Positions 39,701 through 46,926 of a DNA stretch of 64,000 nt are shown here, one piece after another. Source of the stretch: Caulobacter sp. Root655 (GTDB lineage Bacteria; Pseudomonadota; Alphaproteobacteria; Caulobacterales; Caulobacteraceae); the NCBI RefSeq assembly GCF_001427665.1, contig NZ_LMHC01000006.1, positions 1 to 64,000 on the forward strand, read 5' to 3'. Under the pieces are notes generated by a model. It was not told where the DNA came from. It saw only the letters and a list, made by a program, of their open reading frames with translations, and made no database searches. The position numbers were made by a program, and so were the translations under genes. The first letter of the stretch is position 1; each line of letters starts with the position of its first letter.

Positions 39701-40236
39701 AGCGAGCCCTCGTCGGTCTCGGCCGACTGGGTCTTGCGCACCTGCAGAGAGCTGAACAGCTCCGAGGCGAAGACGCTGAAATCGAAGCCGCGGCTGCGGT
39801 TGGGGCTGGTGCCCGAGTCGTTGGAGCCGGCGGTCGACAGCGCCTCCAGGCCGTTCAGCCGCACGCGGGTGAAGTCGCTGCCCAGGCCGCGCACGGTGAT
39901 GGTGCGACCTTCGCCGTTGTCGCGGTCGATCGAGACGCCCGGCAGGCGCTGCAGCGACTCGGCCAGGTTGGCGTCGGGAAAGTCGGCGATGTCCTCGGCG
40001 TTGATGGCGTCGATCATCACGTTGGAGCGCCGCTTGAGGTTCAGGGCGCTTTCCAGCGCGGCGCGGTAGCCGGTGACCACCACCTCCTCGACGGCGGCGG
40101 CGTCGTTCGGGGCCGGCGTGGTGGTCTGGGCCTGGGTCGCGTTGGCTGAAAGGGCCAGGGTTCCGGCCGCCGCCAGGGCGATCCAGGAGGCCTGGCGCAG
40201 CAACGCGCAGGCGTGCGAAATCTTCCTCTGAGTCAT
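36727..40236 (-). CDS. Large TonB-dependent receptor of the pectin locus
   Basis: The product has 1169 residues, starting at 40236 behind GGGGAGG. The signal peptide ends in ANATQAQ, followed by AAAVEEVVVTGYRAALESAL and the plug domain (IADFPDANLAESLQRLPGVS, then IDRDNGEGRTITVRGLGSDF). The barrel ends in RQVFVGMRMVF. The VVVTGYRAAL and ESLQRLPGVSIDR signatures mark the large Xanthomonas/Caulobacter carbohydrate receptor group. It is the first gene of the TBDR-GH43-CE12-GH95-PL10 set and should import pectin or rhamnogalacturonan oligomers. A candidate operator lies about 63 bases upstream. Confidence 0.94.
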   Translation of the reverse strand: MTQRKISHACALLRQASWIALAAAGTLALSANATQAQTTTPAPNDAAAVEEVVVTGYRAALESALNLKRRSNVMIDAINAEDIADFPDANLAESLQRLPGVSIDRDNGEGRTITVRGLGSDFTRVRLNGLEALSTAGSNDSGTSPNRSRGFDFSVFASELFSSLQVRKTQSAETDEGSLGATVDLITGRPLNFKGRRLALSLQDAYYENGGHHSPRVAALVSDRWDTNWGQFGALFSLAYNKRKQTTDSYLRNPGVSDYTYRQSPFNTTPNPTASAANPSVSTLNRMGFAAPIGTVCNGVTGGVNGLVPGLNVTNLGACAAMIGSNPAAYALINNPIGQTLTTVRTPVLDANGNPTGAFTNVTTTTAPGSLIRIPALATLNQQQLEQDRLGMNASLQWRPTDRTTVSVDGVYSRFYNDSQNFQISTVGLNRRGAAVGYQTATAATTPATRRGFYDTCVQRDATPILGGIDCGQSLNGTTPVAGTVASFNPNNLEPYDYYNSPSSVGYIAPGQPGYDPLGMSYRNALIGRNSTYLIDAALSPGGQNADYLKLGNIDVRSADDQQTYTTFFQQGSINIEHEFSDRLKVVALYGRSRSVNKSTGLLTEYNRLDSGKGVAGNDYLIYDARGDGEMPLLNFGFDTANPANWDFVKGYSAVRVFKRVADNHYEGGKFDLSYEADDNLTVKVGFNQRKYSFETTQYRRTGTETINPSLKEANSSVAATSRIISWGKGLDVPTGTPTSFIAPDNQKFLDLLDFDCNCINKWGDWRTSYQTNASETYSVDETDTGAYVQFDGNAEVFDRTLRGNFGIRYAQTEVEANGLTNTSRAVSATNKYHDILPALNLAYEVSDTMMVRFGAAKVMARPLLGNLAPSITAFSVPTTAGVSDGGGITLGNPKLAPFRAINYDLSFEWYFTQGALFSVAVFDKDISSFPQTVIGAGPLTSILDSAAIAELRASQTNVNSLAYIDANNAFNIRQFRDAPGGYIRGVELSYQQNLTFLPWFLDKLGVQANYTHLESELKYIIDPGAPAVKNAAGVVTTPARALIVAPGPFTGASPDAFNFTVYYDTGKWSARVSTAYRAKYYTTYPIASGTCDPGFCDSPLVNDFVGSKATTNVDFSASYKFTKNVSLNVEALNLTNQTTNRFGYAEDPVVTQYGSTGRQVFVGMRMVF

Positions 40237-40298
40237 GTCTTTTCCTCCCCATTTGTCTCGGTTGGCGGTTCGAAGGCCGCCATTGGCCCGGCGTTATG

Positions 40299-40315
40299 TC
40301 ACCGGTGTCATCACC
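40299..40315. promoter_or_regulatory. Candidate operator upstream of the pectin TBDR
   Basis: GTCACCGGTGTCATCAC contains the palindrome CACCGGTG within TG-TCACCGGTG-TCA, resembling LacI/GntR-type sites. The same 17 bases occur at 46751-46767, upstream of a secreted esterase. In both cases the site is 56-63 bases before the start codon. Confidence 0.6.
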
Positions 40316-40566
40316 ATAAACACGTCGTTACGTGAACGAAAAGAAGAAAGTTAGCGGTATCAGTTTTGCGCCATCCAAAGGACGCATTCGCGTGGCCATC
40401 ACCGGACGTTCCCGCCTTGTGAGCAAGGCGATCGCGAGACCCGGCGGCCTCGACCCATGCGGGAAGACGTCCCCTCTTCCGCCGACCGTCGCGAAATGCT
40501 CCACAGGTCCTGACGGCGAATTCCGGATTCGCGGCAACGCTTCGAGCCCGAGCGAGTTCTAGGCCC
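40316..40566. other. Intergenic stretch without a supported gene
   Basis: The gap between the divergent TBDR (start 40236) and the 189-aa gene (start 40567) is 330 bases. Apart from the operator at 40299 I see only short open frames on both strands, with GTG starts and no family features. It may hold the promoter of the downstream gene; nothing else is supportable. Confidence 0.4.
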
Positions 40567-41136
40567 ATGATCAAGACGGTGACCGCCGGCCTGCTGGCCC
40601 AGACCCTGGCGATGACGATGGCGATGACGATGACGGGGCCGCTCGCGGCGATGGCGCGCGAGGACGAGGACTTCGATCCCGCCACCGTCGACCTGGCCAA
40701 GCTGGTCGAATGCCAGACCTACGACGTGCCCAGCTACAACGGCTTCGCCTTCTGGCTGGCCGGCGAGGACGGCGCGGCCGCCCGCGCGCATCTGGGCCTG
40801 ACCGAGGTGAAGTCGGCCAACTTCCTGCTCAAGGAATACCGCCTGGCCGCGCCGATCACGGTGTTCGGCCGCACGACCCGCCGCGTCGCCTTCAACAGTT
40901 CCGGTCCGCTGGCCATTCTCGACGAGGCCGACCCGCATCCCCTGGCCAAGCAGCTGGAGATCGTCCCGGCGATCGACGTGCCGGGCAAGTTCCTCGGCGA
41001 CCGGCTGATCGCCGAGACCACCGAGAAGGTCGGCGACAGCACTTTCGCCACGCGGATCACCCTGAACGTCTCGACCGTCACCTCGCACCCCGGCCAGGTC
41101 CTGGCCGGCTGCAGCTACCGTCTCGAAGTGGAATAG
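40567..41136 (+). CDS. Exported protein of unknown function (189 aa)
   Basis: A signal peptide contains a Met-Thr repeat (LAMTMAMTMTGPLAAMA) encoded by a short GATGACGATG tandem repeat. The mature part starts EDEDFDPATVDLAKLVECQT and contains one further Cys in AGCSYRLEVE at the C-terminus, so a single disulfide is possible. No catalytic motif is visible and I do not recognise the family. It is followed after 4 bases by the 269-aa exported protein, so the pair is an operon acting in the periplasm. Confidence 0.75.
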   Translation: MIKTVTAGLLAQTLAMTMAMTMTGPLAAMAREDEDFDPATVDLAKLVECQTYDVPSYNGFAFWLAGEDGAAARAHLGLTEVKSANFLLKEYRLAAPITVFGRTTRRVAFNSSGPLAILDEADPHPLAKQLEIVPAIDVPGKFLGDRLIAETTEKVGDSTFATRITLNVSTVTSHPGQVLAGCSYRLEVE

Positions 41137-41140
41137 GCCG

Positions 41141-41950
41141 ATGCCCCGCCAACGCCTCACGATCCCGCTGCTGTCGCTGGCCCTGTTGACGGTCGCCGCG
41201 GCGGCCCACGCCCAGGACTTCTACATCGGCACGGTCAAGATCGAGGGCGACCAGGTCGTGCTGACCCGCTGCGACCTGGTCGAGAACCGCTACGTGCTCA
41301 AGGACGGCGCGCCGGAAGAGCCCGTGGCCGCCCTGGCGGCGCGCCTGGCGACCCTGAAGGCGCCCGTCTATGCCGAGGTGATCGGCGAATACGAGGAGGA
41401 CGGCGACGGCAACGCCCTGCGGGTCATCGACATCCAGAAGGTCCAGGCCGGCAAGAGCTGCCATCTGCTCGACGTGCCCCCCGCGCCTGGAGGTGGCGAG
41501 ATTCTGGTCGAGCCTCCTCCGGCGCCCTCGCCGCCAAACGCCGACACGTTCAGCGAGCGGAGGTATGCGGTGCTCGGCGCGGCGCTGGTTCCGCCGCGCG
41601 ACTACGCCAAGGGCCCCCAGCGTCCCGACCCGGCCGACTACGACGCGAACACCTCGGGGATCATCTACGACGTGGCCTTCGCGGGCCTCGCCGACGGCCA
41701 GGTGCGGTTCGAGGTGCGCGGCTATTCGGGCGACGACTACGTCAATCCGGCCAGCGGCCAGACCCTGGATTTTCCGGAGGCGCTGAAGGTCGTCAACGTC
41801 CGCGACCTGGCCATCCAGATCGACGAGATCACGCCCGACATGATCACCTACCGCGTCAAGATCGAGCCCGAGGAACCCACCGCGCTTCCGTCCTGCCCGC
41901 CGGACGGCTGCCAGCCGGAGCCCGACGACCCGAACGCCCCGCCCCGCTGA
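41141..41950 (+). CDS. Exported protein of unknown function with Pro-rich segments (269 aa)
   Basis: The signal peptide (LTIPLLSLALLTVAAAAHAQ) is followed by a beta-type domain (DFYIGTVKIEGDQVVLTRCD). A Pro-rich linker (VEPPPAPSPPNAD) comes next, then a second domain with YAVLGAALVPPRDYAKGPQR. The Cys/Pro-rich C-terminal tail holds SCPPDGCQPEPDDP. It is closely coupled to the 189-aa gene upstream. No known family is recognised; the linker suggests two folded domains in the periplasm. Confidence 0.75.
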   Translation: MPRQRLTIPLLSLALLTVAAAAHAQDFYIGTVKIEGDQVVLTRCDLVENRYVLKDGAPEEPVAALAARLATLKAPVYAEVIGEYEEDGDGNALRVIDIQKVQAGKSCHLLDVPPAPGGGEILVEPPPAPSPPNADTFSERRYAVLGAALVPPRDYAKGPQRPDPADYDANTSGIIYDVAFAGLADGQVRFEVRGYSGDDYVNPASGQTLDFPEALKVVNVRDLAIQIDEITPDMITYRVKIEPEEPTALPSCPPDGCQPEPDDPNAPPR

Positions 41951-42024
41951 TCACGGCGGGAGCTGAGCCCTAGGAACCACGCGCCCCGGGGATCGGTTCA
42001 GAAGGGCAGACATGGAGAAAACCG

Positions 42025-42219
42025 ATGTCCAAGGCTCCGCCCATTCCCCCCGAACAACGCGCCTTCAAGGGCCAGAAGCCCGAGATCGCCGGCCGCGGCG
42101 GCCATGACGATCTGCAGTCGCCCGATCCGGGCAACGCCGACGTCAACCTGTCCGAGCAGGGTCGTCACGGCAACCTGGCCCAGAACACCAGCCGCTCCGG
42201 CAACGTGCAGGATCGCTGA
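42025..42219 (+). CDS. Small hydrophilic protein (64 aa)
   Basis: The product reads MSKAPPIPPEQRAFKGQKPE, then Gly/Asn/Asp/Gln-rich sequence with GRGGHDDLQSPDPGNADVN. It has no hydrophobic core, signal peptide or cysteine and is probably disordered. The composition resembles small stress-related alphaproteobacterial proteins. The next small gene starts 2 bases after its stop, so the two are co-translated. GGAG lies upstream of the start region. Function is unknown. Confidence 0.65.
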   Translation: MSKAPPIPPEQRAFKGQKPEIAGRGGHDDLQSPDPGNADVNLSEQGRHGNLAQNTSRSGNVQDR

Positions 42220-42221
42220 CC

Positions 42222-42452
42222 ATGCCTGACAAGAACCCCGCCGCCGACCGCTGGGGCGGTCCCGGCGCCAGCCACGAGAACGCCAAGCAGGCGCGCCCCG
42301 ACCGCACGGTCAAGGACGCCGACGACGCCGATCGCTACAGCCGCCACAGCAAGGTCTCCGGCGGCGGGGGCGAGACCGACGTCCACCACGCCCACGACCC
42401 CGACCGCAAGGACGACTTCCAGGCGAGCGACGCCGAGAAGAAGAAGCACTAA
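42222..42452 (+). CDS. Small highly charged hydrophilic protein (76 aa)
   Basis: The product is rich in Asp, Lys, His and Gly (RTVKDADDADRYSRHSKVSG, then DVHHAHDPDRKDD) and ends in KKKH. It has no hydrophobic segment and is probably intrinsically disordered. The His-rich HHAHDPD stretch could bind metal, but that is a guess. It is paired with the 64-aa gene just upstream, and both may be desiccation or general-stress proteins. Confidence 0.65.
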   Translation: MPDKNPAADRWGGPGASHENAKQARPDRTVKDADDADRYSRHSKVSGGGGETDVHHAHDPDRKDDFQASDAEKKKH

Positions 42453-42539
42453 GGCCGCGACGGCCGCCGACAGCCTTCGATTGCAATAGTCAAGCTCCCC
42501 CGGGATGATCCGGCTTTCAGCCGCTCTCCCGAGGATATC

Positions 42540-42872
42540 ATGTTCAAAGCACTCGCCGTCATCCTGGCCCTACCAATCCTGCTGGCCTCGACCCAAGCCA
42601 ACGCCCTGGCCAGGACCGGCAAGATCACTGGCCTATTCCTGTCGTCGCCCGGCAACCTGCCGTTCCGGATCTCGCTCGACAACGCGCCCACCGAATGCGC
42701 GGCCGGAATCCTCTACGTGGACACCACGCATCCCAACTATCAGGCCTATGTCTCCGCCCTGATGCTGGCCTATTCCCAGGGCAAGCAGGTCACGATCTAT
42801 TACGCCCCGGCCCAGGCGGTCCCCAACGCGCCCCTGCCCGCCTGCGCGATCCAGGAATTCGGCGTTTTCTAA
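42540..42872 (+). CDS. Small exported protein of unknown function (110 aa)
   Basis: A signal peptide (LAVILALPILLASTQANALA) is followed by a domain of about 85 residues that looks beta-rich (GKITGLFLSSPGNLPFRISL, then KQVTIYYAPAQAVPNAPLP). Two cysteines (TECAAGILYV and ACAIQEFGVF) may form a disulfide. The pattern resembles short exported proteins common in proteobacteria, but I cannot name a family. It stands alone before the convergent GST gene. Confidence 0.7.
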   Translation: MFKALAVILALPILLASTQANALARTGKITGLFLSSPGNLPFRISLDNAPTECAAGILYVDTTHPNYQAYVSALMLAYSQGKQVTIYYAPAQAVPNAPLPACAIQEFGVF

Positions 42873-42919
42873 CTGGGCGCGCGGAGGCTTCGCCGAAAGG
42901 TTCGGCGAGGCCTTCGACG

Positions 42920-43645
42920 TCAAGCCGCCTGGCAGACCTGGGGCGCGAACTCCGGATAGTAGCCGGCCATCATCCGCTCGGCATAGGCCACCAGGTTGGG
43001 GAAGCTTTCCGCCCGGCGACGGATCGGCGAGTCGAAGAACGGTGTCAGGATCTGGGCCAGCATGGCGAAGACGATGGCGTCGACGCTGGTGGGCCGGTGG
43101 CCCATCATGAACGACTTGTTCCCCAGCATCTCCGACAGGGCGGTCAGTGACCAGGCGGCCAGCTCGACGATCTCGTCGGGCGAATGGCGGCCGATGCCGA
43201 CGGCCTTCAGGTTGGCCTGCACGGCGTCGAGCAGGCCGTCGATCGCTTCGGCGCGCGCTTCGCCGGGCATGCCATCGAACCAGCGCGCCGGTCCCTTGGC
43301 GAAGTTGCCGTCGTCGAAGAACCGGAAGTGGCAGCTGGCCCAGCCCAGGTGGTTCTCGACCATCCGCTCGATCGCCCAGGCCTGGGCGCGCTGGGCCTTG
43401 CTCAGGCCGGCGTCCAGGTCGACGCCGTAGCTGCGCTCGATATAGGCCCGGATGAAGGTGGAGTCGGCCATCCTGACCCCGTCGTCGTCGATCCACGGAA
43501 GCTGACCCTTGGGCGAGGTTTCGGGATGGGCGGGAACCTTCTGGTACCAGAGGCCCGCCATCTTCAGGTGGATCTCGGTCTTGGTGACATAGGGGCTGCC
43601 CTCGGGAAGGCCGTAGGCGGGGCCGGCGGCGTAGAGCGTGATCAT
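42920..43645 (-). CDS. Glutathione S-transferase family protein
   Basis: I chose the ATG at 43645 (GGGGAGACCACG upstream), giving 241 residues. The N-terminal thioredoxin-like domain reads MITLYAAGPAYGLPEGSPYV, then KGQLPWIDDDGVRMADSTFI, where ADST is the glutathione-binding Asp-Ser pair. An all-helical C-terminal domain includes GHRPTSVDAIVFAMLAQI with the N-capping-box Asp. It is probably a cytosolic detoxification or isomerase-type GST. It is divergent from a WYL regulator, with palindromic half-sites between them. Confidence 0.88.
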   Translation of the reverse strand: MITLYAAGPAYGLPEGSPYVTKTEIHLKMAGLWYQKVPAHPETSPKGQLPWIDDDGVRMADSTFIRAYIERSYGVDLDAGLSKAQRAQAWAIERMVENHLGWASCHFRFFDDGNFAKGPARWFDGMPGEARAEAIDGLLDAVQANLKAVGIGRHSPDEIVELAAWSLTALSEMLGNKSFMMGHRPTSVDAIVFAMLAQILTPFFDSPIRRRAESFPNLVAYAERMMAGYYPEFAPQVCQAA

Positions 43646-43688
43646 CGTGGTCTCCCCTGGTGTGTTGCGACAATCGGACGCTACCGCC

Positions 43689-43715
43689 ATGCTGCTGCCA
43701 GCATGCTGTCAGCAT
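43689..43715. promoter_or_regulatory. Overlapping ATGCTG/CAGCAT palindromes between GST and WYL regulator
   Basis: ATGCTG-CTGC-CAGCAT (43689-43704) and ATGCTG-T-CAGCAT (43703-43715) are adjacent perfect palindromes of the same half-site. They lie 44-70 bases from the GST start and about 21 bases from the regulator start, suited to autoregulation and GST control. Confidence 0.55.
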
Positions 43716-43735
43716 CGGTCGATCAGAGTGGCCCC

Positions 43736-44452
43736 ATGAGACGCGCCGAACGCCTTTTCCAGATCATCCAGATCCTCCGCCGCAACCGCGCGCCGGTCAC
43801 CGCCGACGCCATGGCGGCCGAGCTGGAGACCTCCAAACGCAGCGTTTATCGCGACATCGCCGCCTTGATCGGTCAGAGGGCGCCCATCCGCGGCGAGGCG
43901 GGCGTCGGCTATGTGCTGGAGGCCGGATACGACATGCCGCCCCTGATGCTGACACCCGACGAAATCGAAGCCGCCGTGCTGGGGGCCCAGTGGGTCGCCG
44001 GGCGCGGAGACCCGGTGCTGGCCACCGCCGCCCGCGACCTGATCGCCAAGATCGCCTCGGCCGTGCCCGACGAGCTGCGGCCGTTCGTGCTGACGCCCGC
44101 GACCGGCGCGTCGCCCGCCTGGAACCCGCTCCCCGACGGCATCGACATCGCCCAGACCCGGGCCTGGATCCATGCCGGCCGCAAGATCCGCCTCGACTAT
44201 CGCGACGAGAAGGGCGCGGTCAGCCAGCGGGTGATCTGGCCGGTGACGGTCGGCTATCGCGACACCGTCCGCCTGCTGGTCGGCTGGTGCGAGCTGCGCA
44301 ACGACTTCCGCAACTTCCGCACCGACCGGATCGAGGGCGCCGAGTTCCTCGACGAGAAGCACGGCCAGCGGCCGGGGGTGCTGCGGTCACGCTGGATGAA
44401 GGCGCTGGAGGAGGAGCGCAAGCGCTGGGCGGAGAAGGACTGCGCGCCGTAG
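43736..44452 (+). CDS. HTH-WYL domain transcriptional regulator (YafY type)
   Basis: The start is the ATG at 43736, giving 238 residues. The N-terminal winged helix (MRRAERLFQIIQILRRNRAP, then LETSKRSVYRDIAALIGQRA) is the HTH_11/DeoR-like domain of this family. The following GVGYVLEAGYDMPPLMLTPDE leads into a WYL-type ligand domain with KIRLDYRDEKGAVSQRVIWP. A C-terminal extension carries FRTDRIEGAEFLDE. It probably controls the divergent GST gene and itself through the palindromes at 43689-43715. Confidence 0.9.
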   Translation: MRRAERLFQIIQILRRNRAPVTADAMAAELETSKRSVYRDIAALIGQRAPIRGEAGVGYVLEAGYDMPPLMLTPDEIEAAVLGAQWVAGRGDPVLATAARDLIAKIASAVPDELRPFVLTPATGASPAWNPLPDGIDIAQTRAWIHAGRKIRLDYRDEKGAVSQRVIWPVTVGYRDTVRLLVGWCELRNDFRNFRTDRIEGAEFLDEKHGQRPGVLRSRWMKALEEERKRWAEKDCAP

Positions 44453-44455
44453 GCG

Positions 44456-44609
44456 CTGTGGACAGTTGGGCGTTTGGCGCCGTGCGGCCGCCCTCGTCCT
44501 TCGACAAGCTCAGGATGAGGGCGACTTGTAGGGCGGTTCAGTAGAATTCCTCATCCTGAGCTTGTCGAAGGACGAGGAATTCAGCCCAAGATCGTCAACT
44601 GCCCACAGA
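44456..44609. repeat. Long inverted repeat, family C variant
   Basis: CTGTGGACAGTTG at the left is mirrored by CAACTGCCCACAG at the right. Internal arms are CCTCGTCCTTCGACAAGCTC and its reverse complement. It differs from copies at 14111 and 30041 in the inner loop sequence. It lies between the WYL regulator and the DUF4238 gene. Confidence 0.82.
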
Positions 44610-44654
44610 ACCTAGCCCTCGACGGCTGGCATCCCAAGCCTTGCGCAGCCGCTA

Positions 44655-45626
44655 CTAGTGCGGTGCTCGACGCACACGGCGTGGTTTCAGCAAGACGTCG
44701 TCGGAGAAAATGATTGGCGAAGCCCAAACTTGTCGACGGGTTTCCTCACTCCAACCATTCTCCTTGGTTCTAATAGCGCGCCCCAGGCGTCGATCGACGA
44801 AAGCCCGATGGTGTTCATTGGCTCCCACCACGATCGCTTCAGCTTGGTTGACCGTGGCGTCATTGAAGGCTCGCTCAAGTTTATGGGGGGCCTTTGCAAA
44901 CGCGTCCCGTACCTCAAGGTCGTTGACTGCCAAAAACAATGTCCTCGGACCAACCGGGACGATGACGAAGCCATCTCTGTTGCCGACACCGTTTGAGGTC
45001 ATCACCGGGTCGTCACTAGTCAGTAGTCCGTGCTTGGGCTGCTCTAGTGTGATGAAGTTCCAATGCATGCGCGTAAGATGGTCACCAATCCAGGCGCTAT
45101 CGATCATCGATCGAATGAGTTGGGCTTCGGTCTCATCGCAGATCGCCTTGCCGGTGGTCTCACGGTACTCGCGGTAGGTCGAAGGATCGTCCGGTCCACG
45201 AATGGCGTCGTAATTCCGCTCAAGATCGCTCCAAGTCGTTTCGTCGTTCTCGCGCACCTTGGTCCGGATGAACTCGATTTGGCGAGGATGGCGATAGAGC
45301 AAGGAAAGGACGAATCGAGACCAACCTTGCTGCAACTTTAGATTTGGCGGGCGGGCGCCGTGGGCCGCAATGTAGGCCAGAGCGTTGGCGGCCTGGGTAT
45401 CGATTGGCGTCATGAACCCAGTTTCCATCTCCTGGCGCGCGACCGGGTCTGCGCGGCTAGGGATAGTGTAAAGGTCTTTTTGAAAGCCCACCCCAGCAGG
45501 ATGCAGCCATCTGACGTCAACGATCCCGTGCGGGCGGCGATAAACGCAAACCTTACCCTCTCCGTTGGTTGCCCAGCGCTTAAGGTAAAATTCCGGAAGG
45601 TAGTGATGCTTGCGTGGCTCGGACAT
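44655..45626 (-). CDS. DUF4238 family protein (323 aa)
   Basis: The N-terminus SEPRKHHYLPEFYLKRWATN is the defining DUF4238 motif, followed by FMTPIDTQAANALAYIAAHG, HWNFITLEQPKHGLLTSDDP and VPVGPRTLFLAVND. There is no signal peptide or membrane segment. The function of the family is not established. Base composition and codon use are noticeably less GC-rich than in neighbouring genes, and it stands alone next to a repeat, so recent acquisition is plausible. I chose the ATG at 45626, which gives the usual family N-terminus. Confidence 0.85.
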   Translation of the reverse strand: MSEPRKHHYLPEFYLKRWATNGEGKVCVYRRPHGIVDVRWLHPAGVGFQKDLYTIPSRADPVARQEMETGFMTPIDTQAANALAYIAAHGARPPNLKLQQGWSRFVLSLLYRHPRQIEFIRTKVRENDETTWSDLERNYDAIRGPDDPSTYREYRETTGKAICDETEAQLIRSMIDSAWIGDHLTRMHWNFITLEQPKHGLLTSDDPVMTSNGVGNRDGFVIVPVGPRTLFLAVNDLEVRDAFAKAPHKLERAFNDATVNQAEAIVVGANEHHRAFVDRRLGRAIRTKENGWSEETRRQVWASPIIFSDDVLLKPRRVRRAPH

Positions 45627-45726
45627 GGCAGCTCGCTATGAGCGGTGAAGCATAGTCTGGGGAAGCGTCGGCTATCCTAAACGAGAATCTCGAGATTATG
45701 CCGGTATCGGCACCGTCGTTCTTCAC

Positions 45727-46695
45727 TCAAATCCCGTGCCGCTTGGCGAAGGTCTCGAACAGGCCCGGCCAGGCCGCGACCGGCTTGCCGGCGATGCCGC
45801 GCAGGCCGAACCCGTGGCCGCCTTCCTCGAAGACGTGCATCTCGGCCGGAACCGCCTTGGCCTTCAGGGCGGTGAACATCATCAGGCTGTTGGCCACCGG
45901 CACGGTCTTGTCGTCGGCGGCGTGCAGCAGGAACACCGGCGGGACGCGATCGGTGACGCCCTGGTCGGGCGAATAGAGCGCGATCTGCACCGGCGTCGGC
46001 GTCGCGCCGAGAAGTTGCGCGCGCGAACCGGCGTGGGCCGGCCCCTCGACCATCGAGATCACTGGATAGATCAGGGCCGAGAGGTCCGGCCTGGCCGACA
46101 GGGCGTCGGCGGCGTCGACGCTCTCATAGACCTTGGCGTCGAAGCGGGTGGTCAGGCTGGCGGCCAGGTGCCCGCCGGCCGAAAAGCCCATGATCGCCAC
46201 GCGGGCCGGGTCGAACCCCATCGCCGCCGCCCTGGAGCGCACCAGGCGCAGAGCGCGCTGGGCGTCCTGCAGCGGCGCGTCGGGCCCCGCGCCCCAGCCG
46301 TCACCGGGCATGCGGTAGAGGAGGACGAAGCAGGTATAGCCGCGATCGGCCAGCCAGCGGGCGGTTTCAAAGCCTTCCTTGTCGATCACCACCCGTTGGT
46401 AGCCGCCGCCGGGCGCCAGCACCACCGCCGCGCCGTTCGGCCTGGCCGGACGGAACACGGTCAGGGTCGGCTTGCGGGTGTGGGTCACGGCGCGGTCGCG
46501 CAGGCCCTTGGCGTCGCCGCGCTCGGTGACGGTCTCGACCACGGTGACGCCGGCCGCGCCGGGCGGGTCGCCGGGCCACAGGGGCAGGACTTCGGTGGGG
46601 TCCATCGGCGTCTCCTTGGCTTGGGTCGCGGTGGCCAGGATCGACGCCACCAAGCCGCCGGTCAGGCTGGCCAGGGTTCCCCGACGGTTCAACAT
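45727..46695 (-). CDS. Secreted alpha/beta-hydrolase esterase (acetyl-xylan esterase type)
   Basis: The ATG at 46695 follows GGGAGGTCGC and gives 322 residues; an upstream in-frame start would add a stretch encoded by a repeat. A twin-arginine-like leader (MLNRRGTLASLTGGLVASIL) is followed by an alpha/beta-hydrolase domain: VVLAPGGGYQRVVIDKEG (oxyanion hole), VAIMGFSAGGHLAASL with the nucleophile Ser, LLHAADDKTVPVANS with the Asp, and EEGGHGFGLRG with the His. This resembles secreted acetyl-xylan or pectin-acetyl esterases of carbohydrate loci. A 17-base operator-like site shared with the pectin TBDR lies 56 bases upstream, suggesting the same control. Confidence 0.85.
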   Translation of the reverse strand: MLNRRGTLASLTGGLVASILATATQAKETPMDPTEVLPLWPGDPPGAAGVTVVETVTERGDAKGLRDRAVTHTRKPTLTVFRPARPNGAAVVLAPGGGYQRVVIDKEGFETARWLADRGYTCFVLLYRMPGDGWGAGPDAPLQDAQRALRLVRSRAAAMGFDPARVAIMGFSAGGHLAASLTTRFDAKVYESVDAADALSARPDLSALIYPVISMVEGPAHAGSRAQLLGATPTPVQIALYSPDQGVTDRVPPVFLLHAADDKTVPVANSLMMFTALKAKAVPAEMHVFEEGGHGFGLRGIAGKPVAAWPGLFETFAKRHGI

Positions 46696-46750
46696 GCGAC
46701 CTCCCAAAGCGACTTTTGGCGACCGTAGGGTGGGGGTTCGGTCGCGGCAA

Positions 46751-46767
46751 GTCACCGGTGTCATCAC
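46751..46767. promoter_or_regulatory. Candidate operator upstream of the secreted esterase
   Basis: GTCACCGGTGTCATCAC is identical to 40299-40315 before the pectin TBDR, in the same relative place and orientation. The two genes are 6 kb apart and on the same strand. Confidence 0.6.
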
Positions 46768-46794
46768 ATGCCGCTGGCTAGGAGCTCTCACGGT

Positions 46795-46885
46795 CGTCAT
46801 CCCCCGACTTGTTCGGGGGACCCAAGCCGAGCCTGACGCCATGTTTGATGCCGCTTGGGTCCCCCGCATAAAGCGGGGGATGACG
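46795..46885. repeat. Palindromic repeat, family B variant (copy 4)
   Basis: CGTCATCCCCCG and CGGGGGATGACG form the ends; inner arms GGGGGACCCAAGC and GCTTGGGTCCCCC add further pairing. It lies between the esterase promoter and the methyltransferase stop. Confidence 0.8.
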
Positions 46886-46926
46886 AAGCTTGTTGAATTG
46901 AAGACGCTCTCGAAGCTCCGAGCTGA

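Noticed and set aside
36709-40149. 1146-codon open frame opposite the pectin TBDR
   Set aside because: Long only because of high GC; the translation is Gly/Val/Asp/Arg repeats with no motif.
40332-40562. 76-codon frame with GTG start before the 189-aa gene
   Set aside because: No ribosome binding site, no recognisable motif, and it lies in a promoter region with an overlapping frame on the other strand.
44456-44609. Possible transposon end beside the DUF4238 gene
   Set aside because: The same kind of repeat occurs elsewhere without cargo, no matching copy lies on the other side of the gene, and no transposase is present.
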